DNA of 64,000 nucleotides from Methanooceanicella nereidis (GTDB lineage: Archaea > Halobacteriota > Methanocellia > Methanocellales > Methanocellaceae), in assembly GCF_021023085.1 (NCBI RefSeq), contig NZ_PGCK01000006.1:62001-126000 (forward strand). Reading direction: 5' to 3'. Numbering within the stretch: the stretch's first letter is position 1; each line of letters begins with the position of its first letter. A model generated the notes under the pieces. That model did not search any database, had not been told where the DNA came from, and saw nothing but the letters and a program-made list of their open reading frames with translations. A program made the translations under genes and the position numbers. This document shows, piece after piece, positions 27,792 through 35,414 of the stretch.

Positions 27792-28688
27792 ATGAGATTA
27801 AGAAGTACTGAAGCAAATCGTGCGACTATATGGATTGAACTACAAGAAAAAATAAATTTTTGCGATCTTGGCGGGTTAATAATTGGTGGTAATCAGCAAG
27901 CAATGGAATCGGAATTAATCACTAGACGGTTTGATATTCCACTTACGGGTATAGAAGCACTACAACTTGATGATTCCGAGGTTTTAGACGATATTGATAC
28001 ATTTTTTAAACCTAGTGAATTGGAAAATAAATACTATTTAATGACTGCTCTTGAAGGGCCATTATATGTGATTGTATATGCTAACGATGTATTTCATATT
28101 TTTGAAGTAGTTGAGAGTTTATCGGAATCTACGTCTATAATACTGAGTAAAAAAGAAACGTTAGATTCCGAAGGGTTTGTTAAATGGTGGAGTTCACGCA
28201 AGAGGACAGAGCAGTATAAGGCTACTTTCGAAGCAAGACCATTACAAAATAAAACAATTTTTGATAATGTTCTAGAGTCTAAAGGCGTTGCCTGGGGAGG
28301 GAACATTGATGGAGCAATTATTGATGAAGAAGGCAACATATCTGCAATTATTGAAATACGTCATTCTAGATCTTTCGCTATAACCAGTTATGATCCAAAT
28401 AACTTTTTCAGGGGGACTTTTAGAAGACCGGGGGACTATATGACTTGGCTTCCATTGGTATATTTTTCCAGTAGAATTAATATCCCCCTATTTTTAGTTA
28501 CATTCAGCGATGTCTCCGGATCTGAAGGGAAATGTGGGGTTGCAGTAATTTCTAGTATGAGTAAAAGGGGCCTAAAGTATAAAAATGGTCCGCCGAACTC
28601 TAATATATTAAATTCTAGTAATGAACTTAAAAAATGGATTGAAGATAATATAAATGAAGACACTCCTACACTCAATATAGATTCATAG
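27792..28688 (+). CDS. Unrecognised 298-residue protein with a nuclease-like motif
   Basis: No family is recognised. Residues 160-195 read VAWGGNIDGAIIDEEGNISA followed by IIEIRHSRSF, which has the layout of a PD-(D/E)XK core: an acidic residue in a beta-turn, then a beta-strand ending in E-x-R where E-x-K is usual. The N-terminal 140 residues are of mixed structure without signal or membrane segments. TATATATT lies just upstream of ATG, so the transcript may be leaderless or nearly so. It is 167 bases upstream of mod/res and on the same strand, so it may belong to that defence module. Confidence 0.65.
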   Translation: MRLRSTEANRATIWIELQEKINFCDLGGLIIGGNQQAMESELITRRFDIPLTGIEALQLDDSEVLDDIDTFFKPSELENKYYLMTALEGPLYVIVYANDVFHIFEVVESLSESTSIILSKKETLDSEGFVKWWSSRKRTEQYKATFEARPLQNKTIFDNVLESKGVAWGGNIDGAIIDEEGNISAIIEIRHSRSFAITSYDPNNFFRGTFRRPGDYMTWLPLVYFSSRINIPLFLVTFSDVSGSEGKCGVAVISSMSKRGLKYKNGPPNSNILNSSNELKKWIEDNINEDTPTLNIDS

Positions 28689-28854
28689 ATGATACGCTGT
28701 AGTATTATCTTCGGAAGATATTGATTTAATAAATTACTTTCAATGTATATGAGGTAATCTACTAAATATTTATGAAATAAACATTATCAATAGTATTAAA
28801 TTAGGGAATACCCTTATCTATAAAAGTATAATTAATGCGTAGGTAGGCTATAAA

Positions 28855-30753
28855 ATGGTTGGAGCTCATGTTGATAATATAAAAGTCGAGAAAATTAACG
28901 TTTCATCAAATAAGATTGATTGTGAAAAAATTAGGGCGTTAAAGTCCATATTCCCTGAAGTTTTTTCTGAGGGGAAGATTGATTTCGAAAAGTTAAAAAC
29001 AATGTTAGGGGAATTCGTTAATTCTAATAGGGAAAGATATTATTTTACCTGGGCGGGTAAGAATGAGTCAACTAGCCTTATGCAGACTCCAAGTATCAAT
29101 ACTTTGAAGGTATGTGAGAGCGAATCCGTAGATTTTAATAAGACTAATAATATTTTTATTGAGGGAGATAACCTTGAAGTATTAAAACTTTTATATAAAT
29201 CGTATTTTGGCATGGTTAAGGTTATTTATATTGATCCTCCCTACAATACTGGTTCGGATTTTATTTATGAAGATAATTATAAGGACCCTTTAGGTTCTTA
29301 CTTAGTTTATACTGGACAAAAAGATTCAATGGGTAATGCACTTACAAGTAAACCAGAAAAAAATGGTCGCTATCATTCTTCATGGCTTTCAATGATGTAT
29401 CCTCGATTATTTTTGGCCCGGCAATTGTTAACGGAAGATGGTGTTATCTTTGTTAGCATAGATGACCATGAGGTACATAACTTGAGAATGATAATGAACG
29501 AGATATATGGGGAAGAAAACTTTATAGCCAGTATTGTGTGGCAGAAGAAAGCAAGTCCTCAAAATGATGCTACGTACTTGTCTGATACTCATGATTATAT
29601 CTTAGTGTATGCTCGAAAAGCTAAAGAGACTAAGAATGATCCGAATGGTTGGGATATGCAACTTTTACCGAGAACAGCAAAACAAGATGCATTATATAAA
29701 AATCCAGATAATGATCCAAGGGGAGACTGGGCATCAGGAGGTCTTGATGTAAAGACATACTCTGAATCATATGATTATCCTATTACAACCCCATCTGGTA
29801 GAATAGTATATCCACCAAAAGGTTATTGTTGGCGAGTGTCAAAAGAACGATTCCAAGAATTGGTAGCTGATAATCGTATTTGGTTTGGTGAAAAAGGAGA
29901 TAATGTACCGCGAATAAAACGATTTTTATCTGAAGTACGGCAGGGTATAGTACCTACTACATGGTGGAGAAGAGATGATTGTGGCGATAATCAGGAAGCA
30001 AAACAGGAATTGAAGAGTTTAATGCCTGATGTAGATATAATATTCGATACTCCAAAGCCTGTTAGATTAATTAAGAGAATACTTGAGATAGCAACCGTAA
30101 AAGATGAAAATAACCTGGTTATGGATTTTTTTGCGGGATCCTGTACGACTGCACATGCAGTTTTAGAATTAAATCAAAATGACGGGGGAAATAGACGTTT
30201 TATTATGGTACAACTTCCTGAACCCACTAATAACAATAAATTCCCGACCATATCTGAAATAAGTAAAGAACGTTTAATGTGCGTTATTAAAAAATTAAAT
30301 GAATCGGATGCTCAGACAAGTTTAGAATCGTTCAATAAAAATGAAGATAGAGGTTTTAAAGTATTTAAGCTATCTAAATCAAACTTCAGGCAATGGCAAC
30401 CTTTATCAAATGATGTGAACGCTGAAAAATATATAAAACAAATGGAATTGTTTAATGATCCAATAATAGATGGCAGTAGAAATGAAGATGTTATTTATGA
30501 GGTCGCTTTAAAGGAAGGATATGACCTTAATTTAAAGATAGAAAAAATAACGGGAGTTAATGCACTTGTATGGAAGGTAAAGGATGTAGAAAAGAATCAA
30601 TATTTCTATATCTGTTTAGAAGAAAACATTGACTTCAATATTATTAAATTATTAAATCTTGAGGCAAATGATTTGTTTATTTGCAGAAGTATTGCTCTTA
30701 ATGACACGGCTTCAGCTAACTTGGCTTTACAATGTAGACTTAAATTAATCTGA
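28855..30753 (+). CDS. mod: Type III restriction-modification methyltransferase (Mod)
   Basis: A 632-residue beta-class adenine methyltransferase. The catalytic motif DPPYNTGSDF is near residue 125 and precedes the S-adenosylmethionine motif MDFFAGSCTTAHA near residue 422, the order typical of type III Mod and other beta-class enzymes. The second G of the usual FxGxG is replaced by cysteine (FAGSC), a variation to note but not evidence of inactivity. The region between should recognise the target sequence. Mod modifies the target adenine and forms a complex with Res. Its stop codon abuts the res gene. Confidence 0.93.
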   Translation: MVGAHVDNIKVEKINVSSNKIDCEKIRALKSIFPEVFSEGKIDFEKLKTMLGEFVNSNRERYYFTWAGKNESTSLMQTPSINTLKVCESESVDFNKTNNIFIEGDNLEVLKLLYKSYFGMVKVIYIDPPYNTGSDFIYEDNYKDPLGSYLVYTGQKDSMGNALTSKPEKNGRYHSSWLSMMYPRLFLARQLLTEDGVIFVSIDDHEVHNLRMIMNEIYGEENFIASIVWQKKASPQNDATYLSDTHDYILVYARKAKETKNDPNGWDMQLLPRTAKQDALYKNPDNDPRGDWASGGLDVKTYSESYDYPITTPSGRIVYPPKGYCWRVSKERFQELVADNRIWFGEKGDNVPRIKRFLSEVRQGIVPTTWWRRDDCGDNQEAKQELKSLMPDVDIIFDTPKPVRLIKRILEIATVKDENNLVMDFFAGSCTTAHAVLELNQNDGGNRRFIMVQLPEPTNNNKFPTISEISKERLMCVIKKLNESDAQTSLESFNKNEDRGFKVFKLSKSNFRQWQPLSNDVNAEKYIKQMELFNDPIIDGSRNEDVIYEVALKEGYDLNLKIEKITGVNALVWKVKDVEKNQYFYICLEENIDFNIIKLLNLEANDLFICRSIALNDTASANLALQCRLKLI

Positions 30754-30762
30754 GTGGGTATA

Positions 30763-33447
30763 ATGGAATTCAGGTTTGATGCAAATCAAGAATATCAGCT
30801 TCAAGCTGTAAACTCTATATGTGATTTATTTATTGGTCAACCAAAAGTTGAACTTGAGTTAATATTTGGAATATCCTCTATAGCAAATAGACTAGATATA
30901 AGTGATGCCGATATCCTGGAGAACTTAAAAAATGTTCAGAGTGGTAACGGGATTAAAATAGATGATTCACTGGATAAAATTGAGGCAGAAATAAATACTG
31001 CAAATGGAACTATATTATGCAGTTTTCCTAATTTTTCAGTGGAGATGGAAACCGGAACGGGTAAAACATACGTATATTTACGAACTATATTTGAACTCTA
31101 TAAGCAATATGGTATGCGTAAGTTCATAGTTGTTGTACCAAGTGTTGCGATACGTGAAGGTGTCATTAAAACTTTAAAAATTACGAAAAAACATTTCCAA
31201 GAATTATATAGTAATATCCCATATCGGTTTTATACATATGATTCTGCGAGTTTAACAAGGGTGAGGCAATTTGCACAGTCCGATAGTATTGAAATTATGG
31301 TAATGACGATTGCGGCATTTAACAAAGATATCAATATTATCAAGCAGTCAACCGATCGACTCCAAGGCGATACCCCGATACATATGATCCAAGCAACTAG
31401 GCCCATTCTAATTCTGGATGAGCCGCAAAATATGGAAAGTGAAAAGAGTATTGCTGCATTATCTGCCTTATTCCCACTCTTTGCTCTTCGTTATAGTGCA
31501 ACACATAGAAATCCGTATAACGTCATATATAGATTGACCCCTTATGATGCTTATAAGAAGAATCTTGTAAAAAAAATTGAAGTTGCATCTGTGATAGAGA
31601 AGGATGGATATAATAAACCATTTATAAAAATAATGAATATGGATACTAATAAGAATACAATAACTGCGAGTTTATTAGTACATAAATTGAAAAAAAATGG
31701 TAGTGTTCATGAAGCAATTATAAAAGTTAAACCCGGCGACTCCTTATTGAGTAAGACACTGAGGCAAGAATATGAAAATTATATAGTAGATGAGATAAAT
31801 CCTGGTAGAAAGGCTATAATATTTAGTAATGGTGTAGAACTTTCAATAGGCGAGACAGAAGGTTTGGATAAAAATGCAATATTTAAAGCTCAGATAAGCA
31901 CTACAATTGAAGAACATTTTAAGAAACAAGTATGGCTAAAAAAGAATAATATTAAAGTGTTATCTTTGTTCTTCATTGATCAGGTAAATAACTATATTTC
32001 TCATGAAGGCATAATCCGCAGACTTTTTAATGAATCTTTTAATCAAATAAAACTAAAATATGAGGATTGGCTACAGGTAAATCCTGAAGAAGTTCAGGCT
32101 GCCTACTTTGCACAAACTCGCAAAAAAGATGGTACAATAATATATGAAGATAGTACCTCAGGTATTTCAAAGAAAGATGAAGAAGCTTATAATCTTATAA
32201 TGAAGGATAAGGAGAGAATTTTATCGTTTAACGAACCAGTTTCTTTTATCTTTTCTCATTCCGCATTAAGAGAAGGATGGGACAACCCTAATATTTTCCA
32301 AATATGCACCCTCAATCAAACTTCATCCGAAATAAAAAAACGTCAAGAGATTGGACGAGGTATACGACTCGCAGTGGATCAATCAGGACAAAGAGTACAC
32401 GATGAAACCATAAATGTACTTACAGTAATTGCTAACGAGAGTTATGATAGATACGCAGAAGCTCTACAAAAAGAATATGAAGTCGAATATGGTACGGATG
32501 GTATACCAGATAAACCCGGTAACGCTTATAAATCTGTACAATCGAGACTACGGAATCAATTTATTTTATGCCCAGAATTTATTGAGCTTTGGGATAGAAT
32601 TAAATATAAAACTCAATATTCAGTCGACATCGATACAGACAGCCTGATAAGAGAAGTAGTTGAAGACCTTGATAAAATCGAAATAAAACCACCTCGTATC
32701 ATAACCGTCAAAGCATCACTTAAAGTAGAAGATGAAAAAAATAAGGATGTAATGAAATCTTATCAGATAGGAGCAGAAAAATTAATGGAAATAACTCCAG
32801 GACAATACCTGCCTGACATCGTTAGTGTAATTATTCATTTATTAAGAAATTCATCTCCGCCTATATGTTTAACGAGAAACACTATATTAGAAATAATAAA
32901 ATGCACAATAAAAAAACATGAAGCAATTAAAAACCCGCAAGAATTTGCTCTAATTACTGCTAGACTAATTAAAAACAGTATCGCAGAGCAATTAGTTAAT
33001 GGTATAAAATACGAAAAAAATGGCAAATGGTATGAAATGCAACAGTTTGAAGAAATTATTAGGTTTCCAGATAATACATTTATTCCATCTGAACGTTCTA
33101 TATATACTTATGTGAAATATGATTCGAATGTAGAGAAAGAATTCATTAAAAAGTTAGATGAAAGAAAAGATGTAAAAATGTTTGTCAAATTACCAAGTTG
33201 GTTCCTAGTATCAACACCAGTGGGTAACTATAATCCCGATTGGGCAATAATAATGGAAGAAAACAGGGAAAATCAAAATATTGTAAATAAACCATTATTA
33301 TATTTGGTAAGAGAAACGAAAAGCCAAGATTGGGATAAAAATCCTCGTAGAATTGAGAAGTATAAGACAAGATGTGCAGAGAAACATTTTAAGAATGCAC
33401 TAAATGTTGATTATAAAATTATTGATAATGCAGATCAACTACCTTAA
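30763..33447 (+). CDS. res: Type III restriction enzyme helicase-nuclease subunit (Res)
   Basis: The 894-residue Res subunit has a superfamily 2 helicase core and a C-terminal endonuclease. Walker A is METGTGKTY (near residue 94), Walker B/DEAD-type is DEPQNM (near 218), motif III-like SATHR follows, and motif VI is QEIGRGIR. The nuclease has NPDWAIIM near 825 and LVRETKSQ near 850, a complete PD...ExK set. With Mod it cuts DNA after ATP-dependent communication between two sites. The longest frame begins at GTG 30754, directly after the mod stop; ATG 30763 is an equally good start. The pair looks intact. Confidence 0.93.
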   Translation: MEFRFDANQEYQLQAVNSICDLFIGQPKVELELIFGISSIANRLDISDADILENLKNVQSGNGIKIDDSLDKIEAEINTANGTILCSFPNFSVEMETGTGKTYVYLRTIFELYKQYGMRKFIVVVPSVAIREGVIKTLKITKKHFQELYSNIPYRFYTYDSASLTRVRQFAQSDSIEIMVMTIAAFNKDINIIKQSTDRLQGDTPIHMIQATRPILILDEPQNMESEKSIAALSALFPLFALRYSATHRNPYNVIYRLTPYDAYKKNLVKKIEVASVIEKDGYNKPFIKIMNMDTNKNTITASLLVHKLKKNGSVHEAIIKVKPGDSLLSKTLRQEYENYIVDEINPGRKAIIFSNGVELSIGETEGLDKNAIFKAQISTTIEEHFKKQVWLKKNNIKVLSLFFIDQVNNYISHEGIIRRLFNESFNQIKLKYEDWLQVNPEEVQAAYFAQTRKKDGTIIYEDSTSGISKKDEEAYNLIMKDKERILSFNEPVSFIFSHSALREGWDNPNIFQICTLNQTSSEIKKRQEIGRGIRLAVDQSGQRVHDETINVLTVIANESYDRYAEALQKEYEVEYGTDGIPDKPGNAYKSVQSRLRNQFILCPEFIELWDRIKYKTQYSVDIDTDSLIREVVEDLDKIEIKPPRIITVKASLKVEDEKNKDVMKSYQIGAEKLMEITPGQYLPDIVSVIIHLLRNSSPPICLTRNTILEIIKCTIKKHEAIKNPQEFALITARLIKNSIAEQLVNGIKYEKNGKWYEMQQFEEIIRFPDNTFIPSERSIYTYVKYDSNVEKEFIKKLDERKDVKMFVKLPSWFLVSTPVGNYNPDWAIIMEENRENQNIVNKPLLYLVRETKSQDWDKNPRRIEKYKTRCAEKHFKNALNVDYKIIDNADQLP

Positions 33448-33541
33448 TAATAAATTTTCTACGTTTGTATAATTTGAAAATTGTTTGGAATATGTTGGAC
33501 GGAACAAATTCGACTGTCAAATTCAGGCTAGGTTAAAAATT

Positions 33542-33640
33542 TTATGTAATTTTTTCATTCATTATTTCTTTTATTACTCTTTCCATGAGCTGGTTTCGTT
33601 CTGTAGGTGAAAGTGTTAATTTTCTCATAAGGGGATTCAT
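33542..33640 (-). CDS. Possible 32-residue protein downstream of integrase fragment
   Basis: ATG 33640 opens a frame encoding MNPLMRKLTLSPTERNQLME and ending at 33542. It is predicted to be helical and charged. It follows the integrase fragment on the same strand and could be a small gene of the decayed element or chance. No clear ribosome-binding site is seen. Confidence 0.3.
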   Translation of the reverse strand: MNPLMRKLTLSPTERNQLMERVIKEIMNEKIT

Positions 33641-33700
33641 TGATTTGGCCCATATCTAGAAGATGATGATAAAATGTGTTAATGCATGTCTAAAACGTAT

Positions 33701-33892
33701 TCACAGATAACTTTTGTATTTCTTTTCATTCAATAAATAATCTAAATAGTTAATTATCTCATCACGAGATACGTGATCTAATGGCTTTCCTACATAACGA
33801 TGAAAATTCGTAAGATGCGATCTATAATTCTTGACAGTTTTTGGACTTCTGAATAATTTTAACTCTTCCAAGTATGCTTCTATTATGTCCAT
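33701..33892 (-). pseudogene. Truncated tyrosine recombinase (integrase), N-terminal part only
   Basis: The 63 residues MDIIEAYLEELKLFRSPKTV plus NYRSHLTNFHRYVG and EIINYLDYLLNEKKY form the core-binding SAM-like domain of archaeal XerC/D-type integrases. The catalytic domain with the R-H-R-Y residues is missing, and no continuation was found in other frames downstream. It is a decayed integrase and supports insertion of a mobile element here. Confidence 0.75.
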
Positions 33893-33933
33893 ACTTTTAC
33901 CTCCAAAAATTCACTTAAATTTAAACTACAATT

Positions 33934-34089
33934 TCAAATGTAGCTCTTTTTCAACTTTATTGCACATCTCAGATAATCGACTTTAACTGCTTTTTTCTTT
34001 TTACCTTTTTTGTGGCCATAGAGTTTAGTCGCCACAGCATCAAGTCTGATTTCCAAGTCATCAGGTATATCAAATGGTATTCTACCCAT
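33934..34089 (-). CDS. Small ribbon-helix-helix-like protein
   Basis: ATG 34089 opens a 51-residue frame beginning MGRIPFDIPDDLEIRLDAVA. This matches the start of archaeal ribbon-helix-helix (CopG/VapB-like) DNA-binding proteins, which often occur with integrases or as antitoxins. The second half is lysine-rich (GHKKGKKKKAVKV) and less typical, so a frameshift or divergence is possible. No toxin gene is adjacent. Confidence 0.55.
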   Translation of the reverse strand: MGRIPFDIPDDLEIRLDAVATKLYGHKKGKKKKAVKVDYLRCAIKLKKSYI

Positions 34090-34221
34090 ACTTTCACTTA
34101 ATAAGTATATGATATAATTATATTTAATATGAACATATAAGCATAATTATTATAAATTTACGTTTTTTAAAATACGAATATCGTTTACTTGAATGATGAA
34201 CCTGATCTACAGAGATTATAT

Positions 34222-34278
34222 ATGCCAGCTATAACTTCAAAAGTCAATAATAAATCGTATTTTGTAAAAGATGCGTAA
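34222..34278 (+). CDS. Possible 18-residue peptide overlapping the next small gene
   Basis: The frame ATGCCAGCT... encodes MPAITSKVNNKSYFVKDA. Its stop overlaps the start of the next frame in the sequence ATGCGTAA, the arrangement of translational coupling. Very short; it may be chance. Confidence 0.2.
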   Translation: MPAITSKVNNKSYFVKDA

Positions 34279-34381
34279 AGTACTAATTCGTTACATTAAA
34301 ATTGATGAGAAAAAGAAGTGTAAAGATATTTGTGATACTTGTCCTGGATATATCTTTGAGAATAGTTGCGATATCTTTTAA
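34271..34381 (+). CDS. Possible 36-residue four-cysteine protein
   Basis: The frame from ATG 34271 encodes MRKVLIRYIKIDEKKKCKDI, then CDTCPGYIFENSCDIF. The four cysteines (CKDICDTCPGYIFENSC) could form a small metal-binding knuckle. It lies among remnants of an integrated element and is not otherwise recognised. Confidence 0.35.
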   Translation: MRKVLIRYIKIDEKKKCKDICDTCPGYIFENSCDIF

Positions 34382-34393
34382 TGCGATATAGCT

Positions 34394-34789
34394 TTAATGA
34401 CAATATGAATTCTCGAGTATTCTACCATAGTATTCCTCAAACCTTTTATAATTTAGTTTAAGTTGTATTTTAGGTCTTCCCATTGGTGTTTTTAGCTTTT
34501 CTTCTTCAATGATACCCATGTTATTGAGTAAGTTTTTTCTTCTTGACAGTGTTGACGTTGACGTTATATTATTAGTTTTAGCCCAATAGCTTAACACATA
34601 AAATTGTTCTTGGTTTTTTGCAGCTGCTATTAATACTATTGTAATTATATCAATTGTATTTTTCCTAAAAAGTGTATATTTACCATGTGATATTTGTTCA
34701 ACAATAGTTTGATAGTCATGTATTGTTTGGTCTTTTAATTTACCTACCATTGTTTTACAAATATTATTAAGTAGTAGATCTGTTTTCAT
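34394..34789 (-). CDS. Putative winged-helix DNA-binding protein
   Basis: A 131-residue protein with a helical N-terminus (DIITIVLIAAAKNQEQFYVL) and a winged-helix-like C-terminal part (TSTSTLSRRKNLLNNMGIIE followed by GRPKIQLKLNY). It resembles regulators found near integrases in methanogen plasmids and integrated elements. No operon partner is obvious. The function as a regulator is inferred from the fold pattern only. Confidence 0.55.
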   Translation of the reverse strand: MKTDLLLNNICKTMVGKLKDQTIHDYQTIVEQISHGKYTLFRKNTIDIITIVLIAAAKNQEQFYVLSYWAKTNNITSTSTLSRRKNLLNNMGIIEEEKLKTPMGRPKIQLKLNYKRFEEYYGRILENSYCH

Positions 34790-34946
34790 TTTATCAGCTA
34801 AATTCTAAATTTCATTAGGTTGTATTTAAGTCTAATCTTACCAAAATAAAAGTATGAACTCTAATAAAGTTATTTTAAACTAAAATATATATAATAATGA
34901 TATTTTATAAAAATAGTCGAGTTTAAATCGAATTTGATGGTTTTCT

Positions 34947-35168
34947 CTATATATTGTCATATTTTTGCCTACTAGTTAACTTTAAAGTGAATCTACCATA
35001 ATTTAGTTTTTTGATTTTTCGAACTGAATCATATACTGTTTCGTTAGGCGTTATTAATTCTTTACCATTAATTCCAAAATCATACTCATAAGCTACAGCA
35101 AAGTCAATTATTAAAAATTTACTACCTAATTTATAATATATCACATTGTTCTTGTATGAAGTCAGCAA
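34947..35168 (-). CDS. Hypothetical short protein or gene remnant
   Basis: A 73-residue frame with a TTG start, KELITPNETVYDSVRKIKKL being the most structured part. No family is recognised. The composition is very AT-rich, and the upstream region lacks a good ribosome-binding site. It may be a fragment of a larger gene of the decayed element. Confidence 0.25.
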   Translation of the reverse strand: MLTSYKNNVIYYKLGSKFLIIDFAVAYEYDFGINGKELITPNETVYDSVRKIKKLNYGRFTLKLTSRQKYDNI

Positions 35169-35414
35169 ATGTTGATCTTTTTAATATAACTTCTAGTCTT
35201 TATAAGATATTATTTTCTTGATATATTCGAAAAAACATGTTTTAATTTTTTTATAATAGAAGTTAAACAACTAACGGGGAAACGCACCTTGTAGTATAAA
35301 ACGAAAATAGATTTAGTTCAGGCATACAGCAATAACATATTAATAAGAGCTTGTTAAATAAGTATATACAATATATTAGTAAACTTTATGTATTGTTAAA
35401 ATGGGTGTGTTTTT

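Noticed and set aside
28855-33447. Type I rather than type III restriction system
   Set aside because: There is no specificity subunit; the mod motif order (IV before I), the two-gene layout and the C-terminal nuclease of Res fit type III.
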